This document shows, piece by piece, positions 7,860-16,613 of a stretch of DNA of 28,665 nucleotides. The stretch's first letter is position 1. Every line of letters starts with the position of its first letter. Made by a program: the position numbers and the translations under genes. A model generated the notes under the pieces. It ran no database searches. It was given only the letters and a program-made list of their open reading frames with translations, and was not told the DNA's origin. This DNA is from a virus: the IMG/VR virus record IMGVR_UViG_3300045135_001854, positions 1 through 28,665 of that record. One strand, given 5' to 3'.

Positions 7860-9194
7860 TTATGAATAATCAGAGTTTCTTCTTGGGCTCTCAGTTACCA
7901 CGTCTTCGTCTTCGCTTAAGCCGATTTTGTTTCTTGAGAACCCCGCTTTGAAACCCACATTTCCCTGTCCTCTGTCGTACTTCTCTTTCAAGTAAGATAC
8001 CTTTCTCACCTTCTCGATTACTTTCAATTCAGACTCAATACTAGAAACGATTTTAGCAACCGTTACATTCTTCTCTTTGATAGTATCGTATCTCAACTTA
8101 AGCATCTTTATTGCGTTGAAGATGTGTGAGCCGCTTACGCCAGAATTATAGAATTTGTTGATTATTTCCTTATCGGTGTACATTTCAAGCACTTTACCCT
8201 TAGTTACTTTGAAGTTCACCTTCAATGATTTCTTGATGATGTCTCTGATATTATCGTGAGTGATGTCATCGAATAATAGAGTTTTATCGAATCTACCTGG
8301 TCTCTGAGCCGCTAAATCCAATAAGTGAGCCGCATTAGTTGTTGCGATTACACCCACATTGTTAGCTAATTTATCAGTCCCATCCATAACATCTAAGAAG
8401 TCTCCCATTAGCGAACTGTACGCACCTTTATTTCTATCTCCTAACGAAAGGTCGATATCATCAAGGATAATTAATGATGGTGCTAACACGTTAGCTAATT
8501 CAACCTTTTCATGTAGTGTTTCACAGATTGGTGTCTTGATAATAGTAACACCCATTTTGTTTAACTCAGATGCAAGTACTAGGGCTGCTTCTGTCTTTCC
8601 AACACCTGGATTACCCACCTTCAAGTATCTAAGGATTCTGCCAGCTTCCTTGTAGATGTCAACATACAAGTGAAGGTCACCCATGATGTCATTTGGAAGG
8701 TAAATGTCATCGAAACCTCTAACCTCAACGGACTTGATACTCCAATCGAATCTATTCTTCGGCATTGAGAAATAAGACCCTTTCAATTTAGATGATTCTA
8801 AGGCGCAAAACATTAGGTACTTGTAGATGAAGCTTCCAGAGTAGAAAACGTCCTCAGAGTTTCTGATATTGATTAGATAGAACATCTGAGTGCCATCTCT
8901 GAATTTCTTAAATCTGATAGTGTATAACACACCATCAAATTTAATCATGAAACCAATACCCTCATTTGACGAAGAGTTTTCTGAAATGTTGAACCCATCA
9001 TGCATTAAATTGTTTGAAATTGCCGAGATAAACTCAACCCCAGCATCCTTAGCTACTTTCTTGTCTCCATTGATGGTGTGTAAGAAATTATCAAAGATGT
9101 TGAATAATGCTGAATTACTTTCTATCTCTACACTAATGTTTGATTTGTAATCGTTAATCTCTCCTTTAACGATGTTATAGATTCTTTTGTTCAT
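7860..9194 (-). CDS. AAA+ ATPase (FtsH/proteasomal-ATPase-like core)
   Basis: A 444-aa protein. The N-terminal 190 residues are an unrecognised domain. The AAA+ core has Walker A GNPGVGKT (194-201), Walker B LIILDDID (241-248), sensor-1 ATTN (Asn287) and the second region of homology QRPGRFDK with arginine-finger candidates 298 and 301. A helical lid follows, with sensor-2 around SGSHIF, and then a Ser- and Arg-rich tail. No protease or helicase domain is fused. Classical-clade AAA+ proteins of this size remodel or unfold proteins; the N-domain would choose the substrate. Confidence 0.85.
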   Translation of the reverse strand: MNKRIYNIVKGEINDYKSNISVEIESNSALFNIFDNFLHTINGDKKVAKDAGVEFISAISNNLMHDGFNISENSSSNEGIGFMIKFDGVLYTIRFKKFRDGTQMFYLINIRNSEDVFYSGSFIYKYLMFCALESSKLKGSYFSMPKNRFDWSIKSVEVRGFDDIYLPNDIMGDLHLYVDIYKEAGRILRYLKVGNPGVGKTEAALVLASELNKMGVTIIKTPICETLHEKVELANVLAPSLIILDDIDLSLGDRNKGAYSSLMGDFLDVMDGTDKLANNVGVIATTNAAHLLDLAAQRPGRFDKTLLFDDITHDNIRDIIKKSLKVNFKVTKGKVLEMYTDKEIINKFYNSGVSGSHIFNAIKMLKLRYDTIKEKNVTVAKIVSSIESELKVIEKVRKVSYLKEKYDRGQGNVGFKAGFSRNKIGLSEDEDVVTESPRRNSDYS

Positions 9195-9203
9195 ATTTTA
9201 AAT

Positions 9204-10262
9204 TTATAATCCAACTTGTTTCATTTCTTGTTCAAAGAACCACTCTCTAGCGACCTTAGAGATTTGTCCATTTAATTCCTTTGGTTCAAACCCGTTACCC
9301 ATGATGGTATCAAGTTCCTCCTTTACAATGTCGCTAACAATCCATTTAAGAAAGAAACCTAAGTTCTTTCTTGAGATTTCAAGATTCTCCATCCTCATTT
9401 GTTCAAGACCTTGGTTAAGTCTTGATTCAGTTACGAATGTTGAGACCAATTCCTTAATGTTGTTCACTCTCTCGATGTCAACTGGGGCTAGTGTCTTAGT
9501 CTTAGATGATTGGTGCTTTTCACCCTTCACCTTAAACCAGTACTTTGAACTAGTGTATCCCTCAGTGATACATCTCCACACGATACCTTCTCCAATACCA
9601 TCGTTTCCGAAGGCTTTACCCACTGGACATGCAGCCTCAACCGAATTTGTCAATTCAACTAACTTGTTTGTTGATTCCTTTGGGTTATTGAAGTCAATGT
9701 CGATTGTGTAAGACGGGTAGTCTAGGATGTTGTAGATTCTACCCTCTGGCATTTTAATCTTGACTAGGCTCTCATCTGATAACCATACCTTATCCATCTT
9801 GATTGCAAAGATGACGAACATCTTATCAAGACCATTAAGTGCTACACCCTTTTGGATGTTTCCACCACACCATTCTCCGTAAACTCTGATTACTTCTGGT
9901 GTGTACCCAGCATCATCACCTACTTGTCTCATTATCTGAGATAGAATAGCTTCTGTGTCGCTAGTGTGGACGAATGCCGCAAACCCAGCGTTATCACTCA
10001 TGGGTGTAATGATATTCTTTCTTGATTGAGCATGCATCACGTAATTGTGTTGTAGCATGTCCCAAGTATAAACAATGGCTGCATTTGTGCCATGTAGTTT
10101 AACCGTACCTCTGAATGACAGTGTAGGCATCTCTACTTCTCCCTCATCAATTATTGGGTCCCCATCTTGTGTTTGACCCCTATACCTTGCTCTGTAATCT
10201 ATTTGTTGAATTACATTTCTGTATTGTTCAATACTAGGGAATTTATGCATTTTTTGTTCCAT
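9204..10262 (-). CDS. T4 Rnl2-type RNA ligase
   Basis: A 352-aa protein (T4 Rnl2 has 334). It shows the ordered nucleotidyltransferase motifs: I VKLHGTNA with the adenylylated Lys55, Ia AQSRKN, III VYGEWCGGNIQKGVA, IV EGIVWR and V WFKVKGEKH. The helical C-terminal part of about 100 residues corresponds to the Rnl2 C-domain, which contacts duplex ends. Rnl2 enzymes seal nicks with a 3'-OH/5'-PO4 in duplex RNA. The gene lies between the AAA+ ATPase and the SSB-like gene and is separate from the Rnl1-type ligase at 14371-17195, so the phage has two sealing enzymes. Confidence 0.9.
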   Translation of the reverse strand: MEQKMHKFPSIEQYRNVIQQIDYRARYRGQTQDGDPIIDEGEVEMPTLSFRGTVKLHGTNAAIVYTWDMLQHNYVMHAQSRKNIITPMSDNAGFAAFVHTSDTEAILSQIMRQVGDDAGYTPEVIRVYGEWCGGNIQKGVALNGLDKMFVIFAIKMDKVWLSDESLVKIKMPEGRIYNILDYPSYTIDIDFNNPKESTNKLVELTNSVEAACPVGKAFGNDGIGEGIVWRCITEGYTSSKYWFKVKGEKHQSSKTKTLAPVDIERVNNIKELVSTFVTESRLNQGLEQMRMENLEISRKNLGFFLKWIVSDIVKEELDTIMGNGFEPKELNGQISKVAREWFFEQEMKQVGL

Positions 10263-10282
10263 AATCTATCTCTTTTAAGTTA

Positions 10283-10639
10283 TTAAAATGGTAAATCATC
10301 TTCACTCTCTGGGAAGTCAGTTGTATTCACTTTAGGAACTACTTCCTCAGTAGGTTTACCTCCCTTGTCAACTTTCTTTTTGGTGATTCCAAAAGCAACT
10401 AAGTTGTTGTAGAATTTACCGTTGTATTCGTTACCTCTAAGCGTGAAGCTTACAATAACTCTTTGGTTAGCCTTAATTGACTTAAGCATATCAACATCAT
10501 CCTTTAGGAATTCGAACTTAATATCTTGTGGATATTGGTCGTCTGATGTTATAATGATTTCTCTCTTCTTGAAACCACTATTAAAGGTTTTTAAATCCAT
10601 TATTTGTTTTACTTCTCCCTCAAATTTGTAATGACTCAT
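10283..10639 (-). CDS. DUF3127 OB-fold, SSB-like protein
   Basis: A 118-aa protein. The body (EGEVKQI, then KREIIITSDDQYPQDIKFEF, then VIVSFTLRGNEYNGKFYNNL) matches the DUF3127 family, an OB-fold group typical of Bacteroidota and their phages. The last residues, SEDDLPF, copy the acidic aromatic tip by which bacterial SSB recruits repair and replication proteins. It probably serves as the phage single-stranded DNA-binding protein or an accessory to it. It sits directly after the DNA ligase gene. Confidence 0.85.
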   Translation of the reverse strand: MSHYKFEGEVKQIMDLKTFNSGFKKREIIITSDDQYPQDIKFEFLKDDVDMLKSIKANQRVIVSFTLRGNEYNGKFYNNLVAFGITKKKVDKGGKPTEEVVPKVNTTDFPESEDDLPF

Positions 10640-10662
10640 AATTTATTATATTTTATCTATTG

Positions 10663-12069
10663 TTATTTGGCTGGACTTAACGTTTTAGCCATTTCTTCGA
10701 TTTCAATACATGACTCAAGTGAATCACAAGTATCTTTATCTTCCCTTAATTCAACTACTGATGGGTGTGCTGTTGACCAATTTCCTAAGTGGTCTTGTGA
10801 AAGTCCACAACATCTGATTTCAACAATTGCTCCCAATAATTCATCTTGTCTTGCTGTAATGTCAGCCATCATAGCTTCTTTCATTCCAGAAGGGTTTGTT
10901 CTAAGCTTACCACAAGAAGATTCACAGTTAAGTGTTGAGATTACGTTCTCATTCTTAGTGCCCTTTGTACCGTATTCGAATCCGATGATTCTAAGGTCCA
11001 TAGACATTTCCAACTTCATCTTAATTTGGTATGTTGGCTTACCGTCTTTCCATCCAGCCGTTGACGACTTGATGATTGTTCCTTCTAGTCCTCTTTCTTG
11101 AGTATCTAAGAAGTGTTCCATTGCTTCCTCGAATGAGTTGATGAACTTAGTCTCAACCATTGATACCATTGTTGTATCTAATCCATTAATTAGGTCTGAA
11201 ACCTCATCAAGACGTGTCGAATATGGGGTATCTGATTTAGCCTCAGCGTATTCTTCGTTTGTAATCATATCCCAAACAGTGAAACGCATCTTTGATAAAG
11301 CATCTTCGAATGAACCATGCTTCTTCTCAAAGGCTTCTTTCTTCTTAGCTGTAGCCTTCTCACCTCTTTCCTCAGCTTTCTCTATAATGTCCATCATTGA
11401 TGATACCATTCCGTTAGCCTCAGTTCTTTTGAATCCATCAATGGTTAACTCACCATTCAATACACAATCTGGGAATGACTTCAATTCATCTAAAAACTTA
11501 GTTCCCTTCAAGTATGATACTTCACCTTGTCTTGATACCAATTCTACAATACCGTCTTGGATGATTGCGTTTCTGTAAGTACCATCTGCTTTAAGTTGTG
11601 AGATAACTGGCTCACCCTTTTCAAATAGCTTCTTAGCACCCTTCTCAGAAAATGACTTAGCACCTTGGTATGGAGTTTCCTCTAGTAACTTTGGAATTAC
11701 CTTGTTGATTCCTGTTGACATACCAATCTTAAGGTTCTTGTCGATGATTCGCTCAATTACGTAAGCATCTTCCGCTGATACAGCTGAAAGAGTGTTCTTA
11801 AGCACCTCTTTAGCATCACTACCAGTCACCTTTCTCTCACTGATTAGTCTAAGCGGAGATAATGCACTAACTAATGGCATATCATTACCGTTAGTGTTCG
11901 GTGTGTACTCTGGAATCTGCTTGATGTAGAAGTTAACTCTAGGAGATTGTGCCAAGTAGATTACTTGTTTTAACAAATCGTTGTCCTTGTATTTTGAAAG
12001 CGTATCTCTCTTGTAGTTTTTACCACCATCGGCTGCAATTTCTTCTAGTATTGATTTAATTTCTGACAT
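10663..12069 (-). CDS. ATP-dependent DNA ligase (T4 gp30-like)
   Basis: A 468-aa protein (T4 gp30 has 487). Motif I reads SQLKADGTYRNA with nucleophile Lys160, close to T4 Lys159. Further motifs are VSRQGE (Ia), LNGELTI (III), GTIIKSS (IV) and YQIKMKLEM (V), followed by an OB-fold C-terminal domain. An N-terminal helical domain of about 130 residues matches that of T4. It seals nicks during replication and recombination. Two Bacteroidota-type promoters precede it, implying high or early expression. Confidence 0.93.
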   Translation of the reverse strand: MSEIKSILEEIAADGGKNYKRDTLSKYKDNDLLKQVIYLAQSPRVNFYIKQIPEYTPNTNGNDMPLVSALSPLRLISERKVTGSDAKEVLKNTLSAVSAEDAYVIERIIDKNLKIGMSTGINKVIPKLLEETPYQGAKSFSEKGAKKLFEKGEPVISQLKADGTYRNAIIQDGIVELVSRQGEVSYLKGTKFLDELKSFPDCVLNGELTIDGFKRTEANGMVSSMMDIIEKAEERGEKATAKKKEAFEKKHGSFEDALSKMRFTVWDMITNEEYAEAKSDTPYSTRLDEVSDLINGLDTTMVSMVETKFINSFEEAMEHFLDTQERGLEGTIIKSSTAGWKDGKPTYQIKMKLEMSMDLRIIGFEYGTKGTKNENVISTLNCESSCGKLRTNPSGMKEAMMADITARQDELLGAIVEIRCCGLSQDHLGNWSTAHPSVVELREDKDTCDSLESCIEIEEMAKTLSPAK

Positions 12070-12266
12070 ATGCTTTTGTTTTTAGATTTATACAAATATA
12101 AGAAAAATATTTGACTTATGCAAAATCTTTTTCGATTTTTAATAAACTTTTAAATGTCCCCATAATGGAGCGGCAACCTTGTCTTGCTTCCTTTACGTGT
12201 TTTGTTGTTAATTCTATAATTTCTAGATTTTGTGTAAAGATACGAAATTAATTTTAACTACGCAAA
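12070..12266 (-). promoter_or_regulatory. ligase upstream region with two promoters
   Basis: The minus strand carries TTTG-N20-TATATTTG at 12093-12124, and TTTG-N20-TATCTTTA at 12235-12266 that abuts the phosphatase stop codon. The roughly 110 nt between them contain an open frame of about 35 codons with no ATG, GTG or TTG start near its beginning, so it is read as leader rather than a gene. Confidence 0.7.
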
Positions 12267-13037
12267 TTATTTTGCTAAATATTCTCCATTTCTACCCATT
12301 TCGTCTGGGTACAGCAAATATAGGGGTTCTGACTGTATTATTTCCTTTGTATCGATGTTCATAATGGATATCTTTCCGTCATAAGCGGCACCAGTATCCA
12401 TGTTCCACACGTTACCAGCGTTTACTGGAAGACCATCTTCGAATTCAATCTTTCTATTAGTCGGTGTATGACCAATATATATTTCCTTGTATCTCTCCCA
12501 TATAATTGGTTTGTCATGAATCAATGCGTGTGATACATGTCTCCAAAATAACCTATCCCAATAGAATGTGGCGTTAGAGCCATCATTCTGTCCAACATCC
12601 ATATGATGTTGCTTATCTAAGTCAACATCTGGGTCTAATCCAGCATGTAGGAAGATTCTGTTTTCGTCATCAATGTAATACTCTGGTGCATTAAGTAAGA
12701 ATGATAAATGGTCATCTACTAAATGTGGATTTTCATAGTAGCTGTCATAGGTAGCCTTACCACCTTGTCTGTACCAATTGTAGTTATACTCAGCTGGACC
12801 TGTTTTAAGGGTTAGTTTTAGGAATCTTTGTGTCCATTCATCATGGTTACCCTTAATGTAGACAAGATTCTCGATTGTGCGTAGTAATTCGATACACTCA
12901 GCAGTCTCTGACCACCCATCGGTAACATCACCTAGGGCAATTAGTTTATCGTTCTGATAATCGAAGTCTACAGCCTTTAAGACTTGAATTAAACCTCTAT
13001 ATCCACCATGTATGTCTCCTATCACAAATTTACGCAT
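12267..13037 (-). CDS. PPP-family serine/threonine phosphatase (lambda-type)
   Basis: A 256-aa metallophosphoesterase with the complete PPP motif set: GDIHGGY (Asp8, His10), GDVTDGW, GNHDEW, a late HAGLDPD and the C-terminal IGHTPT. Length and order match phage lambda and bacterial PrpA/PrpB-type phosphatases, which hydrolyse phosphoserine, phosphothreonine and phosphotyrosine, and some of which also cleave dinucleoside polyphosphates or 2',3'-cyclic phosphates. The last activity would suit the RNA-repair context but cannot be told from sequence. The start overlaps the preceding stop by 8 nt. Confidence 0.9.
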   Translation of the reverse strand: MRKFVIGDIHGGYRGLIQVLKAVDFDYQNDKLIALGDVTDGWSETAECIELLRTIENLVYIKGNHDEWTQRFLKLTLKTGPAEYNYNWYRQGGKATYDSYYENPHLVDDHLSFLLNAPEYYIDDENRIFLHAGLDPDVDLDKQHHMDVGQNDGSNATFYWDRLFWRHVSHALIHDKPIIWERYKEIYIGHTPTNRKIEFEDGLPVNAGNVWNMDTGAAYDGKISIMNIDTKEIIQSEPLYLLYPDEMGRNGEYLAK

Positions 13038-13299
13038 CTCCCTTATATGAATTCTTCTTTACGTTAAGCTTCTGTGCTGTCTCACACGGACTTTTTGTAA
13101 TACTAACAATAGAATCCGCAGAGTCAACAATACCTTTGCTCTCAGCTAAAGAAATTCTGTTATTTAAGCGTTTTACACTATGTCCTAGGAATGAAACATC
13201 ACCACTGTTGATGAACTTATTCAATTTCCATTTTAGGTCTACTTCCGTCTTCGCTGTCTCCATTATGAATTGGAGTGTTACTTTTGTCTTTGTATCCAT
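13030..13299 (-). CDS. hypothetical protein
   Basis: An 89-aa orphan overlapping the phosphatase start by 8 nt and the end of the membrane-protein gene by 83 nt in another frame. A later in-frame ATG at 13263 would shorten the second overlap. Residues 40-89 include HSVKRLNNRISLAESKG, which looks helical. No family was recognised. Confidence 0.5.
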   Translation of the reverse strand: MDTKTKVTLQFIMETAKTEVDLKWKLNKFINSGDVSFLGHSVKRLNNRISLAESKGIVDSADSIVSITKSPCETAQKLNVKKNSYKGDA

Positions 13300-13588
13300 C
13301 TTCTTTTTCGTGTTTTTTGATTTCTTTTCTAATACCCCAATATGTACCTAAGGCACCACCAATCAGAAAACTGATTATTGGTAGAATATCACCGTGGATA
13401 ATTGAGTTTGCACCTATTGACATTGAAACAAGCCAAGCCAGCCCAATACCAGCACCAGATATTATGGCTGGTCTGACTTTTAGTTCAGCAGTATAGATTA
13501 CATTGATAGTTCTCAGATATATGAAGACTATCTGACTTATCAAAACAACTAGTGCTGATAAGTACTGATTATTTAATGTCTCTTGCAT
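13217..13588 (-). CDS. integral membrane protein, DUF5698/UPF0316-like
   Basis: A 123-aa protein from the ATG at 13588 (a TTG six bases upstream also fits). It has three hydrophobic stretches at roughly 10-30, 40-62 and 70-92, with R-T-I near the first and LIGGALGTYWGIR closing the last. That pattern resembles the UPF0316/DUF5698 membrane domain, whose function is unknown. The C-terminal 35 residues are charged and overlap the downstream gene. Location: inner membrane. Confidence 0.55.
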   Translation of the reverse strand: MQETLNNQYLSALVVLISQIVFIYLRTINVIYTAELKVRPAIISGAGIGLAWLVSMSIGANSIIHGDILPIISFLIGGALGTYWGIRKEIKKHEKEDGYKDKSNTPIHNGDSEDGSRPKMEIE

Positions 13589-13595
13589 TACCAAC

Positions 13596-13808
13596 TTATA
13601 TTTTAAGTTTACTAGTTAATTGAATGTATGAGTCTATGGGTAATTTATCAGATAGATAATTTTTTATTATTTCTGGATTATTATATTTGTTTGGGTTATT
13701 TAAGAATTCAAAAAATATTTCTTCAAATAACTCCCTTTCAATACCACTTTCTTTACAATAAACCAGAAAATCACCAAATGATGGGATGAAAATATTAATA
13801 TCACTCAT
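13596..13808 (-). CDS. hypothetical AT-rich small protein
   Basis: A 70-aa orphan, predicted helical, with ELFEEIFFEFLNNP. Base composition is clearly more AT-rich than the ligase-phosphatase block, like the next gene and the intein-linked endonuclease, suggesting separate acquisition. It overlaps the upstream gene by 8 nt. Confidence 0.55.
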   Translation of the reverse strand: MSDINIFIPSFGDFLVYCKESGIERELFEEIFFEFLNNPNKYNNPEIIKNYLSDKLPIDSYIQLTSKLKI

Positions 13809-14205
13809 TTATACTCTTAATTTGATTACCAAACAAAACTTTTTTATCAATAAATTCATGATTATTTTTTAAGTAATCTTCAAACCAAACCATCACCTCA
13901 TTTATATCATAATAAGAATATTCGTAGTCTGAATTAATTAAAATATCTTCTAAAATATAAGATAATGACATACCAACATTTGTATAGTTGTTGTCCCCTA
14001 AGATATCATCTTTAAGGGGGTTTTTACAATAATATAAATCTGAAAATGGAAATTTACATATGTTTAATTCAATCGGTTTATCTATTAAATTATATCCAAA
14101 TGCTACACCCTTTATTATATATGGGTATATATTAGATTTGTGACTATTTTTCATTATTTCAAACTTTAAATAGTCAATTTTATTAATATTTATTTCCTTT
14201 ATCAT
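13801..14205 (-). CDS. hypothetical AT-rich protein
   Basis: A 134-aa orphan rich in Ile, Asn, Tyr and Lys, with a Tyr/Asp-rich acidic segment near residues 90-105. No catalytic motif was recognised. It has its own promoter at 14251-14282 and forms a two-gene unit with the 70-aa ORF. Its composition matches the genes inside the fractured ligase more than the phage backbone. Confidence 0.55.
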   Translation of the reverse strand: MIKEININKIDYLKFEIMKNSHKSNIYPYIIKGVAFGYNLIDKPIELNICKFPFSDLYYCKNPLKDDILGDNNYTNVGMSLSYILEDILINSDYEYSYYDINEVMVWFEDYLKNNHEFIDKKVLFGNQIKSINE

Positions 14206-14250
14206 CTTATACTATTTTTAATTAATTCTACTTTATTATCCATATTTTTA

Positions 14251-14282
14251 CAAATATACTAAAATAATTTGATTTTTACAAG
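14251..14282 (-). promoter_or_regulatory. Bacteroidota-type promoter for the AT-rich pair
   Basis: On the minus strand CTTG, 20 nt, TATATTTG, about 45 nt before the ATG at 14205. The remaining gap (14283-14370) holds nothing convincing. Confidence 0.6.
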
Positions 14283-14370
14283 TATTAATTTATATTTATA
14301 TAAGACTTTAAATGATGATTACAACTTCCTCCCATTAAAATCCAAGAATGAAATTAAACTATGGTTTGAA

Positions 14371-15327
14371 TTACTTGATAAGAAGATGATATAATTTCTT
14401 ATCATCATAATTCATCATATATTCACCAATAGTTTCAACTTTACCATCGTTTAACCCGAAGAATAAACCACTGAATTGTTTAACATCATATTTGTTAACA
14501 ACATCGAAAACATTCATAGCGAATTTTTTCTTTTCCTTTGGGGTTATATTCTTTGGTCTTACAGTCAATAATTCATCCCAACAATTAGATAAATTATTAA
14601 GTAAGTTTTGATACCCACTTTCTAATTCTCTAATCTCTTCTTCACGTTCTTTAAAAGTTGCTATAAATTCATCACATTCATTGGTTTTGATTATACCCAT
14701 GATGTGGTGATTACCCATTTTTCCCTTAAGGTGATGTGCTGATACGTAAGCTGGATTCTTTATCTTAACCCTATTGAAGTTGCTATCTACTACAACATAA
14801 CCTTCGTCATGCCATATAGCATCCTTAAGAGATTTAACAAGAACACCAGCATTATCTGGCTTCAATGGATATCTCTTAACCAATGGTACACCAAGAGATT
14901 CTGCAACCATTATCATATCCACATATCCAACCTCTTTCAAAGTCTTTCTATTTCTCATGGCTAATAGTGTAGCAGATGATTCACCATGTGGCTTCACAAC
15001 TATATTGTATGGAGTTGTTAACTCAAATACATATACGTGGTCTTTATCCAATAAGCAGTCGTTGAAGTGGTACTTATCAGTAACAGTCTTCCAGAACAAT
15101 TCATTGAATGTAGTTCCGTACTTGTTGTTTACTTCACCTTCACCCTCAGCTGTACCAGTAGTAGCAGCGAACCACTTCTCCTTATGCCAATCCCAATATA
15201 CTTGAATCATTGAATTGTGTACTAGTATACCATTAGCAAAGAAATTATTGGTATCTTTGGTTTGAATGTCATATCTTTTAGACTGACATTCAATTTCTTT
15301 TATATTATTTATCCTAACTATCTTCAT
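14371..15327 (-). CDS. split intein C-half fused to Rnl1-type RNA ligase C-part
   Basis: A 318-aa protein. Residues 1-38 are a split-intein C-fragment ending in the canonical block FFANGILVHN, with Ser39 as the +1 nucleophile. The C-extein begins SMIQVYWDW and carries the remaining T4 Rnl1-like motifs: III YVFELTTPYNIVV, IV DEGYVVVD and V RVKIKNPAYVSAHH. Splicing to the N-half (16614-17195) would restore KLDG-S, the adenylylation motif KxDGS. The joined extein is 374 aa, the length of T4 Rnl1. Alone, this half lacks the active-site lysine. Role: joining of broken RNA, classically repair of cleaved tRNA anticodon loops. Confidence 0.88.
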   Translation of the reverse strand: MKIVRINNIKEIECQSKRYDIQTKDTNNFFANGILVHNSMIQVYWDWHKEKWFAATTGTAEGEGEVNNKYGTTFNELFWKTVTDKYHFNDCLLDKDHVYVFELTTPYNIVVKPHGESSATLLAMRNRKTLKEVGYVDMIMVAESLGVPLVKRYPLKPDNAGVLVKSLKDAIWHDEGYVVVDSNFNRVKIKNPAYVSAHHLKGKMGNHHIMGIIKTNECDEFIATFKEREEEIRELESGYQNLLNNLSNCWDELLTVRPKNITPKEKKKFAMNVFDVVNKYDVKQFSGLFFGLNDGKVETIGEYMMNYDDKKLYHLLIK

Positions 15328-15333
15328 GTGATT

Positions 15334-15639
15334 TTAATTATTTCGTAATACAGTACCATCTTCACAATTAACCATAAAAACATACCCTTTTCCATCAACA
15401 CTTGGTACCATGGAAATACTATTAATGTTGACTACTTTTTCAAAACTATCTATATTTGGTCTCATCAAAGTTTCTTTAGTTTGCCCCCTATCATGAATAA
15501 TATTAAAAACTAATACATTTTCAAATAAATCAGTTTCCAATATGTAATCCTTTAATAACTCTAGGTCTACTGGTCTAATAATACTTAGATTAGTTTCACT
15601 AATAAACTTATCGTATAACTCTTTAAAATTTTTACTCAT
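15334..15639 (-). CDS. hypothetical protein inside the fractured ligase locus
   Basis: A 101-aa orphan between the endonuclease and the ligase C-half, with an ATGA overlap to the endonuclease stop and a 6-nt gap to the ligase half. It contains SVDGKGYVFMVNCEDGTVL near the C-terminus. No family was recognised. Its position implies that it travels with the endonuclease. Confidence 0.55.
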   Translation of the reverse strand: MSKNFKELYDKFISETNLSIIRPVDLELLKDYILETDLFENVLVFNIIHDRGQTKETLMRPNIDSFEKVVNINSISMVPSVDGKGYVFMVNCEDGTVLRNN

Positions 15640-16550
15640 AGTTTGTTAATTTCTTCTGTTATTAATAATTCCAATTCAATATCATTAAGTGGTCTAATAT
15701 CCATTTCCCACAAAGTTAAAACATTATAACCATATTTCAAAGCAATATTTAATTTTTTTTCATCCTTTTTCCACAATGATTCAGCAATTACTTCTTTTTT
15801 TGGAAACGGTAATGCGTCCGTTGCTTTATATTTTTTTGGGTTTGCATGCCAAAAATCACCATTAACTTCTATTAATATATTAGTACCTTTAATATGGTAA
15901 TCGTATAACTTACCTTTCAATTCAAATTGAGGGTCGAATTTTACCCCCATCTCAAGTAAAACCTTCCCAATTCTTTTTTCCAAGATAGAAGAACCACCAC
16001 TATTTAATTTTTTTATACGTTCACGTTTCTGCTCGTCAGTTAAATAATTCCAGTTAGCAATTCTTTTGACACCGTATTTTTCCAACATAATGTCATTGAT
16101 AGAATTCTTAAACTCATTAGTCTTAAAAATATTATCAACACCATAATTTTCAATAAATGTCTTCTTCTTCTTCTCTTTAATTTTATCAGATTTTGAAACA
16201 TTCGAAACCCCATAGTTTTCTAAACATGTCTGTTTGTATTTATCTCTAACTGATTCTTGTTTGGCTACCTCCCCTAATGATTTTAATTTAATTCCATTAA
16301 GCTTAAATAATAATGATAAACTTCTATGTGATATCTTATATTCATTAACTAATGAAAAAATAGAACCATCATTTTCGTACTTATTAATTAATTCAGTTAC
16401 TAAATCATCAGTCAAATTATATCGACTATATAAGCCAAATAATTCCATTTCTTTTCCGTCTGTGAATTCACTAGAATGTTTCTTTCTAACATGAGCCATG
16501 AACATCTTATTATTGAATTCACCATCACATTTTTCACATTTTACTTTCAT
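15636..16550 (-). CDS. Vsr/EDxHD-type homing endonuclease
   Basis: A 304-aa protein. A C2H2-like zinc knuckle lies at residues 4-25 (CEKCDGEF, then HVRKKH), followed by repeated ENYGVSN/ENYGVDN/EKYGVKR helix-turn DNA-recognition units (about 110-165). The C-terminal Vsr-like PD-(D/E)xK nuclease has LIEVNGDFWHANP (Glu, Asp, His) and TLWEMDI. This is the family reported between fractured, split-intein genes in phage metagenomes. It would cut an intein-less ligase allele and spread the whole insertion. AT content is higher than in the ligase halves. Confidence 0.8.
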   Translation of the reverse strand: MKVKCEKCDGEFNNKMFMAHVRKKHSSEFTDGKEMELFGLYSRYNLTDDLVTELINKYENDGSIFSLVNEYKISHRSLSLLFKLNGIKLKSLGEVAKQESVRDKYKQTCLENYGVSNVSKSDKIKEKKKKTFIENYGVDNIFKTNEFKNSINDIMLEKYGVKRIANWNYLTDEQKRERIKKLNSGGSSILEKRIGKVLLEMGVKFDPQFELKGKLYDYHIKGTNILIEVNGDFWHANPKKYKATDALPFPKKEVIAESLWKKDEKKLNIALKYGYNVLTLWEMDIRPLNDIELELLITEEINKL

Positions 16551-16613
16551 AATTAATATCTTTATTTATAAATATTAGTTACTACTAGAAAAATTAGATT
16601 AACATCAAGTTTT

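Noticed and set aside
12125-12235. Open minus-strand frame of about 35 codons between the two ligase promoters
   Set aside because: It lacks ATG, GTG or TTG near its beginning and ends at the downstream promoter, so it is better read as leader DNA.
14296-14394. Plus-strand frame ending in a protein-like string (LPLKSKNEIKLWFELLDKK)
   Set aside because: It has no sensible start, is under 35 codons and overlaps the end of the ligase C-half gene. Possibly a remnant, but unsupported.
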